A stretch of 64,000 bases of DNA from Nitratireductor alexandrii (GTDB lineage Bacteria > Pseudomonadota > Alphaproteobacteria > Rhizobiales > Rhizobiaceae), in contig NZ_RBVY01000004.1 of assembly GCF_004000215.1 (NCBI RefSeq), forward strand, positions 332,351-396,350, read 5' to 3'. Below are positions 1-7,902 of this stretch, in pieces. The notes under the pieces are model-generated. The model was not told where the DNA came from. It searched no databases and saw only the letters and a program-made list of their open reading frames with translations. Both the position numbers and the translations under genes were made by a program. Numbering within the stretch: position 1 is the first letter of the stretch; each line of letters starts with the position of its first letter.

Positions 1-1
1 G

Positions 2-568
2 GACGGCTATGGCTATCGCGCGCTCCACATCGCGCCCCGGCTTGTCGCGGAGGCCAGCGGGCTGGGCCCGCTGCCCTTCGTCGCCAGCCCCGTCCTGACC
101 GATGCCGGGCTGATCGAGGCGATCGGCGCCCTGATCGAGGCGCGGGCCGATGCACCATCGGACATCGCCCTTGTCAGCGCGCTCGCCGATCTCACCGCCG
201 CTCTGGAGCGCCTCGCCGGCCGGCCGCGGCGCCGGACGCCCATCGCCCACGAGACGCTGCGTCGCATCAAGGCGCAACTCGACGACACGCCCCGCCGCGC
301 CGTCTCGATGTCGGAACTTGAGGCCACATACGGTCTCAGCCGCTTTGCGATCGCGCGGCAGTTCCGCCGGTGCTACGGCATAAGCCCGATGCGCTATGGT
401 CTGATGCGGCGGCTCGATGTGGCGAAACGGCGGATCCTTGCGGGCGAAAGCCTGGCCGATGCGGCGCTTGGCGCCGGGTTCAGCGACCAGAGCCACATGA
501 CGCGGCACTTCCTGCGGGCGTTCGGCATGACACCCGGACGCTGGCAGGCGCTCCACGAGAGCCGGTGA
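2..568 (+). CDS. AraC-family transcriptional regulator, 5'-truncated by window edge
   Basis: The frame is open from the first bases of the window to the TGA at 566-568, giving the last ~188 residues of an AraC/XylS regulator; the start lies outside the window. The C-terminal ~100 residues form the double helix-turn-helix DNA-binding domain: the first HTH is around SELEATYGLSRFAIARQF, the second around LADAALGAGFSDQSHMTRHF, followed by the family-typical FGMTPGRW ending. The partial upstream part resembles the end of an AraC ligand/cupin-type sensor domain (AraC_binding). The inducer and targets cannot be told. It probably acts as a cytoplasmic transcription activator. The next gene starts about 120 bp downstream with its own putative operator, so it is probably a separate unit. 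Confidence 0.85.
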   Translation, partial: DGYGYRALHIAPRLVAEASGLGPLPFVASPVLTDAGLIEAIGALIEARADAPSDIALVSALADLTAALERLAGRPRRRTPIAHETLRRIKAQLDDTPRRAVSMSELEATYGLSRFAIARQFRRCYGISPMRYGLMRRLDVAKRRILAGESLADAALGAGFSDQSHMTRHFLRAFGMTPGRWQALHESR

Positions 569-639
569 GCCCAGGGCCTCTGCCCGGTTGGCCGGCCTGC
601 ACCACGGCCGGCAGCGAGGTTCCAGCCCGTCGCCATGAA

Positions 640-700
640 AAAACTTAGCTAATCGACAAAGTGTTCGTTGTGCGCCGAAGCAATCGATGATAGTTAGCAT
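640..700 (+). promoter_or_regulatory. Putative ArsR operator/promoter region before the ArsR-SRPBCC pair
   Basis: This stretch is AT-richer than its surroundings. It contains the 8-bp palindrome TTAGCTAA (646-653) and, 40 bp on, the partial repeat ATAGTTAGCAT (690-700). The second copy is also framed by an ATGAT/ATCAT inverted repeat at 687-703, right at the possible start codons of the ArsR gene. ArsR repressors usually bind palindromes overlapping their own promoter, so autoregulation is inferred from position and symmetry only. Confidence 0.35.
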
Positions 701-1043
701 CATGGCTAAGCATCATCAGGAACTCTCGCTGCTCTTCCATGCGCTGAGCGATCCGACCCGTCGATCGATCCTGACCCGACTGGCCGAAGGGCCCGCCCGG
801 GTCACGGATTTGTCCGAGCCCACGGGCCTGCGCCTGCCCACGGTGATGCGGCACATTTCGGTGCTCGAGGAGGCCGGACTGATCACCACCGCCAAGGACG
901 GGCGGATACGCACCTGCGCCATCGTGCCGGAAGCGCTCGACCCGGTTCGCTCCTGGCTCGACCAGCAGCGGGCCATGTGGGAAGCCCGGCTCGACCGGCT
1001 GGAGGCATTTGCGATCAAGGCAATGAAGGACCGTACGCAATGA
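687..1043 (+). CDS. ArsR-family winged-helix repressor
   Basis: The product is a 118-aa (or 113-aa) ArsR/SmtB-type HTH regulator. The winged helix spans roughly residues 10-85, with the family pattern LFHALSDPTRRSIL at the start and LRLPTVMRHISVLEEAGLI as recognition helix. No cysteine/histidine metal site is visible, so it belongs with the metal-independent ArsR proteins that pair with SRPBCC (AHSA1) genes, as in many actinobacteria and alphaproteobacteria. Two starts are possible, ATG 687 and ATG 702 (MAKHHQ...); the second gives the usual N-terminus length and neither has a strong ribosome binding site. The gene overlaps the next one by ATGA at 1040-1043, so the two are translationally coupled. 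Confidence 0.85.
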   Translation: MIVSIMAKHHQELSLLFHALSDPTRRSILTRLAEGPARVTDLSEPTGLRLPTVMRHISVLEEAGLITTAKDGRIRTCAIVPEALDPVRSWLDQQRAMWEARLDRLEAFAIKAMKDRTQ

Positions 1044-1978
1044 CATCGAAACCGAACCCTCACAGCATGATCCCAGCGCGCGATCCCCTGCCGGGCCGCT
1101 TCGCGACACTCACTTTCGAGCGGGACGTGGCCGCGCCCTTGTCCGTGCTGTGGCAGGCCTGGACGGCCCCGGCGGCGCGGGCGATCCGGGCCGCCCCCAC
1201 GTCCGCCGTCACCGTGGAATTCCTGGAAGCCGACACCCGGGTGGGCGGACGCGAAGTTTCGCTGTGCAAGGTCGCGGGCGAGCCCGACATACGCTGTGAA
1301 TGCGGCTGGCTGGATCTGGAGCCGGCGGTGCGCAGCGTGAACTACGAGGTGATCTCCTCACGCGGCGTGACGCAATCGGTGGCTTTGGTGACGGCCGATT
1401 TTTCCGGCACCGACGAGGGCAGCCGTGTGGTCGTGACCGTGCAGCTTTCCGCCCTCGCAGAGGATATCGAAGCGGGGTACCGGCAGGGTTTCGATGCGGC
1501 CCTTGCCAATCTCGACGGCGTGGCCGGGCGCACCATGGTGCTGCAGCGCACGATCGAGGCGCCGCGAGCCGTCGTCTGGAACAGCTGGATGCACCCCGAT
1601 GCGCTGCCGCAATGGTGGGGTCCGGACGGGTTTTCCTGCCGCACGCGGAGGATCGATCTGCGAACCGGCGGCGACTGGGTTTTTGACATGATCGCGCCGG
1701 ATGGAACGGTTTTTCCCAACCATCATCGTTATGGCGAGGTGCGACCGGAGGAAAGGATCGGCTACACACTGTTGTGGGGCGAGAACGGGCCGAAACACGC
1801 CGACGCCTGGGTCGCGTTCGAAGACCAGGACGGGGCGACCGCGGTGACCCTCGGCATGGTGTTCTCCACCGAGGCGGAATTTCAGCAAGCAAAAGGCTTC
1901 GGCGCCATCGAACTTGGCCTGCAGACGCTGGGCAAGCTGGAGCGCTTCATCGCGTCCCGACCGGGCACTGCGGCCTAG
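1040..1978 (+). CDS. Tandem SRPBCC (AHSA1-like) domain protein
   Basis: This 312-aa protein contains two START/AHSA1-type SRPBCC domains in a row. The N-terminal one covers about residues 10-165 and is divergent (no PQWW motif). The C-terminal one (about 170-305) is canonical, with TIEAPRAVVWNSWMHPD followed by LPQWWGPDGF and the terminal LGKLERFI helix. Such proteins form a hydrophobic ligand pocket and usually sit next to an ArsR regulator; most family members have a single domain, so the duplicated layout is less usual. The ATG at 1040 overlaps the stop of the arsR gene (ATGA), which decides the start against a longer open frame. Ligand and reaction are unknown. Confidence 0.8.
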   Translation: MTSKPNPHSMIPARDPLPGRFATLTFERDVAAPLSVLWQAWTAPAARAIRAAPTSAVTVEFLEADTRVGGREVSLCKVAGEPDIRCECGWLDLEPAVRSVNYEVISSRGVTQSVALVTADFSGTDEGSRVVVTVQLSALAEDIEAGYRQGFDAALANLDGVAGRTMVLQRTIEAPRAVVWNSWMHPDALPQWWGPDGFSCRTRRIDLRTGGDWVFDMIAPDGTVFPNHHRYGEVRPEERIGYTLLWGENGPKHADAWVAFEDQDGATAVTLGMVFSTEAEFQQAKGFGAIELGLQTLGKLERFIASRPGTAA

Positions 1979-2071
1979 CACATACGATCGGGGTTCTCTT
2001 CCCGGAGCAGCGGCGGGACGTCGGTTCCTCCCTTCCGAACCGCCGGCCGCGGGCCGGAACGCCGGTTCGGC

Positions 2072-2956
2072 TCAGGTCGGCGAACCCTGTTTGGCGGCCT
2101 CCCGCAACCAGCCGGCCAATGAGGCGACATCCGGATTGGCGAGGCTGCCGGGCGGAAAAGCCAGATAATATCCGTACTCCTCGAGCATGTGCGGCGACAG
2201 GCGCTGCAACAGTCCCGCGGCCAATTCGGCCTCGACGAAGCGATCGAACAGGGCGATGCCCTGGCCGTCGATGACGGCCTGAACACGCACGTTCGGATCG
2301 CGTATCGTCAACGTCGTCGCCCTGTCGTCAAGCGAAAGCCCGGCAACCGCAAACCAGTCCCGCCAGGCGCGGCTGTCGTCGCGGTCGTGCAGAAGCGGCA
2401 ACCGCGTCAGCACGCGCGCCGGCTCGTCGGCGCCGAGCGCGTCCAGAACCTTTGGCGCCACCGCCGGGAAGGCGGGACACGAAAACAGGCGCTCGCTGGC
2501 CATGTCGGTCCATTCCCCCCTGCCCCAGCGAATGGCAATGTCGATCCCGTCGCGCTGGAGATGGTGGAGGTCGATCGTCGGCTGGAGACGCAGGCGGATC
2601 GCCGGATGGGTGTGCAGGAAATCCATCAGCCTGGACGACAGCCATCGCGACGCCAGATAGGTCGACAGGCCGAGCGTCACCGAGCGACGTCCGTCGGCGC
2701 GCAGGCCATCTATCTGCCGGTCGATGGCGCCGAAGGCCACGCGCGCCACGTCGAACAACGCCTCCCCCTTTTCCGTGAGCATGACGCCACGCGGCATACG
2801 TTCAAAGACTTTAAACCCGAGCTGATCTTCCAGCGTGCGCAATTGATGGCTGACCGCGCCCTTGGTCAGACCCAGATCGGCGGCAGCGGATGTAAAAGAG
2901 CCTTCGATCGCCACCGTGACGAAGGTGCGCAGCGCGTCGTAGTGCCTGAACCGCAT
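2072..2956 (-). CDS. LysR-family transcriptional regulator (GcvA-like)
   Basis: The 294-aa product has a LysR winged HTH at residues 4-64 (LRTFVTVAIEGSFTSAAADL ... TKGAVSHQLRTLEDQLG) and a LysR substrate-binding domain at about 88-290. Overall pattern (FERMPRGVMLTEKGEAL, YLASRWLSSRLMDF, RWGRGEW) matches the GcvA subgroup. It is transcribed divergently from the MttB-like gene starting at 3059, with about 100 bp between; that arrangement suggests it controls the mttB-gcvT pair in response to a methylated or amino-acid-related substrate. This target assignment is inferred from position. Confidence 0.85.
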   Translation of the reverse strand: MRFRHYDALRTFVTVAIEGSFTSAAADLGLTKGAVSHQLRTLEDQLGFKVFERMPRGVMLTEKGEALFDVARVAFGAIDRQIDGLRADGRRSVTLGLSTYLASRWLSSRLMDFLHTHPAIRLRLQPTIDLHHLQRDGIDIAIRWGRGEWTDMASERLFSCPAFPAVAPKVLDALGADEPARVLTRLPLLHDRDDSRAWRDWFAVAGLSLDDRATTLTIRDPNVRVQAVIDGQGIALFDRFVEAELAAGLLQRLSPHMLEEYGYYLAFPPGSLANPDVASLAGWLREAAKQGSPT

Positions 2957-2959
2957 GGA

Positions 2960-3058
2960 ACGAGTTTAACTTCATTAGACGGTCGGTGAAAAGAACTGGT
3001 TTGCGCGACGGCACGTTGCGGTCAACTCTGCAGCCCGACCGATCAGGGCGCAAACACC
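2960..3058. promoter_or_regulatory. Divergent promoter region between lysR and mttB-like gene
   Basis: The short region separates two divergent start codons. It carries TAACTTCATTA (2967-2977), a small interrupted palindrome of the T-N11-A type used by LysR regulators, next to the lysR start. No convincing -35/-10 pair could be picked on either strand. Confidence 0.3.
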
Positions 3059-4615
3059 ATGGCAGCAGACGCGATCGCCACTCCCCACGCCGCACCGCGG
3101 GCCGACCGCCGCACCCGGCGGCAACCAAGAAACGGCGGCGAGGCCGTGTTGGAATGCGGTGCCGCGCTGCGGCGCATTCCGGCCTACGCGTTGCTCGACG
3201 ACGACGCGCTTGCCGCCATCGAGGAACAGGCGGACTGGATCCTGTCGGAAATCGGCATCGAGTTTCGCGGCGACGAGGAGGCGCTGACGCTGTTTCGCCG
3301 GGCCGGCGCCACGGTGAACGATGCCCGGGTGCGTTTCGATCCCGGCCACACGCGCGCCCTGTGCGCCACGGCGCCGCGCATCTTCACTCTCACCGGGCGC
3401 GACCCGAAAAACAGCCTGGTGCTGGGCGGCGACCATCTGGTGTTCATGCCCGGCTACGGCTCGCCATTCGTCAGCGACCTCGACCGCGGACGCCGTTACG
3501 CCGAGCTCGAAGACTTTCGCAACTTCGTCAGACTGACCTTCATGTCGCCTTATCTGCACCATTCCGGCGGCACGGTCTGCGAACCGACGGACATTCCGGT
3601 CAACAAGCGTCACCTCGACATGGTCGCGGCGCATCTGACGCTTTCGACCAAGCCGTTCATGGGCAGTGTCACCGCGCCCGAAAGGGCCGCCGATTCCATC
3701 GCCATGGCCAGAATCGCGTTCGGCGCGGAGTTCATGGCGCAGAACGCCGTCATCCAGGCCAATATCAACGTCAATTCGCCGCTGGTCTTTGACGATACCA
3801 TGTCCGGGGCGCTGCGCGCCTATGCGGCAGCCGGCCAGAGCGTGGCGGTGTCGCCGGCGATTTTCGGCGGCGCCATGGGGCCTGTCAGCCCGGCGGCGGT
3901 GGCTGCCCAGACGCTTGCGGAAGGCATGGCGGGCATCGCGCTCGCCCAGCTTGTGCGCCCCGGCTGCTCGTGCGTTCTCGGCAGTTTTCACTCGACGATG
4001 AACCTGAAGTCCGGCGCGCTGACCTTCGGCAGCCCGGAAGCCGGCCTCGCCACGCTGGCCCTCGGCCAGCTCGGCCGCCGCCTCGGCGTGCCGGTGCGCT
4101 CGGGCGGCGGCCAGATCACGGCCGCCAACGCACCCGACGGCCAGGCCATGGCCGACAGCGCCAGCGCGATGTGGGCCACCGTGCTCTCCGGCGCCAACAT
4201 GGTCTGGCATGCGGCGGGCTGGCTCGAGGGCGGGCTGACCATGTCCTACGAAAAGTTCGTGATGGATCTCGATCAGTGCGGCGCGATGCTGCGGCTGATC
4301 CGGGGCTTTGCCACCGACGCCGAGGCGATGGGGCGCGACGCCTATCGCGAGACCGGGCCCGGACAGAATTTTCTGTCGACAAGCCACACGCTGCGCCACT
4401 TCCGAACCGCCAACCACCAGCCCGATATTCCCGAAGCCGGGCCTTACGAAACCTGGGTCGAGGCCGGACGACCGGACCTGGCGCAGCGCGCGAACCGGCG
4501 CTGGAAAGACATGCTCGCCGCCTACGAGGCCCCGCCCATGGATCCCGGCGCCGCCGAAGCGCTGGCCGATTTCGTCACACGCCGCAAGGCTGAAATGCCC
4601 GATGCCTGGTATTGA
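3059..4615 (+). CDS. MttB-family (trimethylamine methyltransferase-like) methyltransferase, non-pyrrolysine
   Basis: A 518-aa protein of the MttB superfamily (COG5598), TIM-barrel enzymes that move a methyl group from a quaternary or tertiary amine to a corrinoid protein. Recognisable stretches are ESGIEFRG-like ILSEIGIEFRGDEEAL near residue 55, the GSP-containing FMPGYGSPFVSD, and the C-terminal KFVMDLDQCGAMLRL and HTLRHFRTANHQPDI. There is no in-frame TAG, so it belongs to the pyrrolysine-lacking group whose characterised members (MtgB, MtpB and relatives) demethylate glycine betaine, proline betaine or carnitine. A GcvT-like protein follows 13 bp later. No corrinoid-binding protein is encoded nearby. 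Substrate is not predictable. Confidence 0.8.
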   Translation: MAADAIATPHAAPRADRRTRRQPRNGGEAVLECGAALRRIPAYALLDDDALAAIEEQADWILSEIGIEFRGDEEALTLFRRAGATVNDARVRFDPGHTRALCATAPRIFTLTGRDPKNSLVLGGDHLVFMPGYGSPFVSDLDRGRRYAELEDFRNFVRLTFMSPYLHHSGGTVCEPTDIPVNKRHLDMVAAHLTLSTKPFMGSVTAPERAADSIAMARIAFGAEFMAQNAVIQANINVNSPLVFDDTMSGALRAYAAAGQSVAVSPAIFGGAMGPVSPAAVAAQTLAEGMAGIALAQLVRPGCSCVLGSFHSTMNLKSGALTFGSPEAGLATLALGQLGRRLGVPVRSGGGQITAANAPDGQAMADSASAMWATVLSGANMVWHAAGWLEGGLTMSYEKFVMDLDQCGAMLRLIRGFATDAEAMGRDAYRETGPGQNFLSTSHTLRHFRTANHQPDIPEAGPYETWVEAGRPDLAQRANRRWKDMLAAYEAPPMDPGAAEALADFVTRRKAEMPDAWY

Positions 4616-4628
4616 GGAGTGACCCGCA

Positions 4629-5720
4629 ATGACCGATCCCCTGAGCCGCACCTCCGCCCTCGCCGACCGCCACAGAGCGCTCGGCTCCGGTCTGGAGGAC
4701 TGGAACGGCATGGGCACCGCGTGGAGTTACGCGACCGATCCCAACGACGAGCACGACGCGGTGCGCGAAAAGGTCGGCATGTTCGACATGTCGCCGCTGA
4801 AGAAGATTTTGGTGCGCGGCCCCGACGCGATGGCGAGCCTCAATCACCTGACGACACGCGACCTGACCAGGTTGGCGCCGGGCCAGGCAGCCTATCTGTC
4901 GGTGCTGACGGAAAAGGGCACGATGGCCGACGACGCGATCGTCTACAATCTCGGCGAGGACGAGTGGATGATCGTGCACGGCTCTGGCGACACGTCGGCG
5001 CTGCTGGACGCCTCCGCGAAAGGGCGCGACGTGACGGCCGTCTTCACCGACGCGCTGCACAACATCTCGGTGCAGGGACCGCTTTCGGCAACGCTGCTGC
5101 AAGCGGCCGGGGCCGACGACATCGCCTCCTTGGCTTATTTCCATCACCGCGCCTGCGAGCTGTTCGGATGCTCCATCCGCATTTCGCGCACCGGCTATTC
5201 CGGCGAGCGCGGTTACGAGCTGTTCGTCGACGAAGCCGATGCCGGCGCGGTCTGGGACGGGCTGGCGGCGGCCGGCGCGATGCCGTGTTCCTTCAGCGCG
5301 CTCGACATTTTGCGGATCGAGGCCGGATTGCTGTTTTACGGCTACGACATGAACGACACCCACACCCCATGGGAGGTCGGCCTGGGCTTTACCGTCAGCC
5401 GCAAGAAACCGGCTTTTCGCGGCCGATCCGCCCTGTTTGCGGCCGAAGGCAGAGAGGCGCTTCGCAATGTCGGCCTGCGCGTCGACATGGCCGAGGCCGC
5501 ACCGGGCGGCGCACAACTCTATCAGGACGAGCGCCCGGTCGGCGTCGTCAACAGCCCCTGCTGGTCGCGCCGTCTCGGCCAGTCGCTCGCGCTCGCCCAT
5601 GTCACGCCCGACATTGCCACAGGCGGGAGGCTTACTCTTCGCGGCGACGGGGTGGAGGCCAGCGCGACGGTCATTGCCCTGCCCCTTCACGATCCACAAA
5701 AATCGCGCACGCGCGGCTAG
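4629..5720 (+). CDS. GcvT-like aminomethyltransferase / tetrahydrofolate-dependent methyltransferase
   Basis: The 363-aa product belongs to the GCV_T family: MFDMSPLKKILVRGPDA near residue 51, the MADD acid pair at 99-102 matching the conserved catalytic aspartate of GcvT, and the typical SRTGYSGERGYELF at 186-199, followed by the C-terminal barrel domain. It lacks linked gcvH and gcvP, so it is not the housekeeping glycine-cleavage T protein. Start ATG 4629 is preceded by GAGGAG at 4614-4619 inside the end of the previous gene, so the two genes form an operon. The likely role is moving a one-carbon group between the methylated substrate handled by the MttB-like enzyme and tetrahydrofolate; this is inference from context. 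Confidence 0.75.
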   Translation: MTDPLSRTSALADRHRALGSGLEDWNGMGTAWSYATDPNDEHDAVREKVGMFDMSPLKKILVRGPDAMASLNHLTTRDLTRLAPGQAAYLSVLTEKGTMADDAIVYNLGEDEWMIVHGSGDTSALLDASAKGRDVTAVFTDALHNISVQGPLSATLLQAAGADDIASLAYFHHRACELFGCSIRISRTGYSGERGYELFVDEADAGAVWDGLAAAGAMPCSFSALDILRIEAGLLFYGYDMNDTHTPWEVGLGFTVSRKKPAFRGRSALFAAEGREALRNVGLRVDMAEAAPGGAQLYQDERPVGVVNSPCWSRRLGQSLALAHVTPDIATGGRLTLRGDGVEASATVIALPLHDPQKSRTRG

Positions 5721-5815
5721 AGCCGGTCCTCGTGAGACGGGAAGGACTTGAGGCGCGCCCGCCTGCCCCTTGACCGCCACGGGCCGCGCATCGAAGGTTT
5801 CAACGACGGGACCGG

Positions 5816-5848
5816 TTGACACACGGTCGCTTACACGTTGATATCAAC
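5816..5848 (+). promoter_or_regulatory. Putative sigma-70 promoter with overlapping 12-bp palindrome
   Basis: In the 346-bp gap before the GST gene, a perfect -35 box TTGACA (5816-5821) is followed after 17 bp by TGATAT (5839-5844, a weak -10). The -10 lies inside the perfect palindrome GTTGATATCAAC (5837-5848), a placement typical of a repressor operator. The rest of the gap (5849-6066) shows no gene or clear structure. Confidence 0.4.
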
Positions 5849-6066
5849 TCATATCAAACCGTCGACCGGGCTTCGTCGCCGCCGCAATCGCAACGCCGCG
5901 CGGAAGCGACAAAGACGCGGACCAGGCGGCGCAGAGTATCCGACGCGGCATTGAAAACGCGAAACCGGCGCCGGCCAGCGTCGTCATCGGACCGGAAACC
6001 GGCCCGCCCCGCCATGACGGCGCCGTTTGCGGCGTCGCCTCCCACGCCCGAGAATGGAGTTGCCGA

Positions 6067-6705
6067 ATGGCCGACCTGGTCCTGACCACCTTCGATTGGG
6101 TTCCCGAAACGCCGCGCGGATATGTACGCGACCTGCGCTTGCGCTGGGCTTTGGAGGAAGCTGGCCTGCCCTATCGCGTCGACAGCACGCCGTTTCGCGA
6201 GCGCAAGCCCGCGCATTTTGACCACCAGCCCTTCGGCCAGGTGCCGTGGCTGACCGACGGAGATCTGTCGATCTTCGAGAGCGGCGCGATCCTGCATCAC
6301 CTGGGCATGCGCAGCGAGAGAGTGTTGCCGACCGACCCGCACGGTCGCAACGAAGCGATAAAATGGCTGTTCGCCGCGCTCAATTCCGTCGAGGCGGCGA
6401 GCCTGCCCTGGTCGATATTCGTATTTTCCGGCTTGACCGGCGACACGCCGGGCTGGAAACGGCTGGACGAATTTCTCGAATCGCGCCTCCAGCACGTGGA
6501 GCCGGTCCTGGCGGCTCGCGAATGGCTGGCCGGAGATTTTTCCGTCGCCGACATCGCCATGGCCGACGTGCTGCGCCTCGTCGACCGGTTCGACAGGCTG
6601 GAAAACCATCCGGCCTGCCGCGCCTATGTCGCGCGCGCCACGACGCGCCCGGCCTTTGTCAGGGCGCATGCCGACCAGATGGCGCATTTTTCGGCGGCGG
6701 ACTGA
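6067..6705 (+). CDS. Glutathione S-transferase family protein
   Basis: A 212-aa cytosolic GST-fold protein. The N-terminal thioredoxin-like half (to about residue 80) has the substrate-pocket signature: the cis-proline context GQVPWL and the glutathione gamma-glutamyl-binding FESGAI. The all-helical C-terminal half contains the N-capping box/hydrophobic staple region FSVADIAMADVLR. It is preceded by a long untranslated region with a candidate promoter and palindrome at 5816-5848. The reaction is unknown; conjugation, dehalogenation or stress defence are all compatible with the family. Confidence 0.85.
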   Translation: MADLVLTTFDWVPETPRGYVRDLRLRWALEEAGLPYRVDSTPFRERKPAHFDHQPFGQVPWLTDGDLSIFESGAILHHLGMRSERVLPTDPHGRNEAIKWLFAALNSVEAASLPWSIFVFSGLTGDTPGWKRLDEFLESRLQHVEPVLAAREWLAGDFSVADIAMADVLRLVDRFDRLENHPACRAYVARATTRPAFVRAHADQMAHFSAAD

Positions 6706-6786
6706 TCGCGGCGAAACCGACTGCGGCCACAGATCTCGTCCCGCGCCGGCGCCCCGAGATCGGGCCGTCCGGCGCGTGACCCGACC

Positions 6787-7350
6787 TTACCGCACCACCA
6801 CCCGCGCGCCGACCGGCACGCGCTGATAGAGATCAATCACGTGCGCGTTGATCATGCGGATGCAGCCGTTCGACACCGAACGGCCGATCGAGCCGGGCTG
6901 GTTGGTGCCGTGGATGCGATAAAGCGTGTCGCGCTGGCCGCGATAGAGATAAAGCGCCCGCGCGCCGAGCGGATTGCCGGGTCCGCCCGGCACCCCACCG
7001 GCGAAACGCGCATATTTGCCCGGTTCGCGGCGGATCATGTTCTTGGTCGGGGTCCAGCGGGGCCATTCCGCCTTGCGCCCGACCGTCGCTTCGCCGCGAA
7101 AGGCGAGTCCGGCCCGGCCGACACCGACGCCATAGCGGCGCGCGCGCCCGCCGGGCAGTTGCAGGTAGAGATAATAATTGCGCGGATCGACCACGATCGT
7201 GCCGGGCGCGTAACCGGAGAAGGAAACCGTTTGCGGCGCGAACCGCGGCTCCAGCGATATCTTGTTTGCGTTCGGATGCCCCCAAGCGGACGAAACCGGA
7301 ACGAACAGGCCGGCGCACGCGCCGAGCAGGAAACTGCGTCTTGAAAACAT
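6787..7350 (-). CDS. L,D-transpeptidase (YkuD/ErfK family)
   Basis: The 187-aa protein begins with a signal peptide (MFSRRSFLLGACAGLFVPVSSAWG, with a twin-arginine-like SRRSFLLG start, split here for length into an n-region and hydrophobic core) and is exported to the periplasm. The YkuD catalytic domain covers about residues 50-187, with the motif HGTNQP (His147) ... SIGRSVSNGCIRM, Cys163 being the nucleophile. Such enzymes form 3-3 peptidoglycan cross-links or attach outer-membrane proteins to the wall, and rhizobia carry many paralogues. It is a monocistronic-looking gene convergent with the GST gene. Confidence 0.9.
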   Translation of the reverse strand: MFSRRSFLLGACAGLFVPVSSAWGHPNANKISLEPRFAPQTVSFSGYAPGTIVVDPRNYYLYLQLPGGRARRYGVGVGRAGLAFRGEATVGRKAEWPRWTPTKNMIRREPGKYARFAGGVPGGPGNPLGARALYLYRGQRDTLYRIHGTNQPGSIGRSVSNGCIRMINAHVIDLYQRVPVGARVVVR

Positions 7351-7406
7351 GAAACAACCTCGATCGATGATGAACCTGACGCCGCTCGGACGTCGTTGCG
7401 GTCCAT

Positions 7407-7712
7407 TCAGATCGGAGGTCGATCGCGCCGCCGTGCCAGTTGGCGAGGCACGTCAGCGCCGCGCCCAGGCAGAAATCTGTCCCCCCGCACCGGCGCCACC
7501 GCGCCGGTGGCGTCGAAAAGCCCCTTGCAGTCGAGTGCGCAATGACCGGCGGCATCGATCGTATCGCCGCTTGCGGCGTCACAACAGTCCAGCCCCGCGG
7601 TCTCGGCCGCGACGCCGTCATCGCCGATGCCGGTCGCCGAAACCGGGCCATGCGGCGGCACGGTCGCCACCGCGAACATCAACGCCAGGATCCAGGTCGC
7701 CACCAGCCTCAT
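7407..7712 (-). CDS. Small secreted cysteine-rich protein, function unknown
   Basis: This 101-aa frame starts at ATG 7712 with an evident signal peptide (MRLVATWILALMFAVATVPP, cleavage near PVSA). The mature part holds four cysteines in a cluster (LDCCDAASGDTIDAAGHC ... ALDCKG), then a Pro/Arg-rich tail. A longer in-frame extension upstream lacks a protein-like composition and was rejected. No strong ribosome binding site is visible. The pattern recalls small periplasmic metal-binding or copper-homeostasis proteins, but I do not recognise a named family. It lies between the L,D-transpeptidase and the BMP operon terminator. Confidence 0.5.
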   Translation of the reverse strand: MRLVATWILALMFAVATVPPHGPVSATGIGDDGVAAETAGLDCCDAASGDTIDAAGHCALDCKGLFDATGAVAPVRGDRFLPGRGADVPRQLARRRDRPPI

Positions 7713-7848
7713 GCAAAATTGGTACGTCAGCGCAGGCGGCAAATCCAGCCCCGTCCCGAACACGGGGCGCGCCCTTGCATTGCACCGGGCCGCCCGCCTG
7801 TCACGGCGTTCCCGACAGCCGCGTCTCAGGAGCCATATGTCGGTCGAA

Positions 7849-7882
7849 CGAAAAAGGGGCACCCTGCGGGCGCCCCTTTCGA
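7849..7882 (-). terminator. Rho-independent terminator of the BMP transporter operon
   Basis: Inverted repeat AAAGGGGC(A)CCC / GGGCGCCCCTTT with a short CTGC-centred loop and a single mismatch, followed on the minus strand by TTTTT. It lies about 20 bp beyond the stop codon of the substrate-binding protein gene at 7903. Confidence 0.8.
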
Positions 7883-7902
7883 ATGCGTCGGCAAGGCCGA
7901 TC

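Noticed and set aside
3059-4615. Possible pyrrolysine-type MttB
   Set aside because: No in-frame TAG is present and the length is full, so it is a pyrrolysine-independent family member.
5720-6066. Small plus-strand frame in the gap before the first GST gene
   Set aside because: It has no start codon with ribosome binding site and an Arg/Thr-rich, non-protein-like composition.
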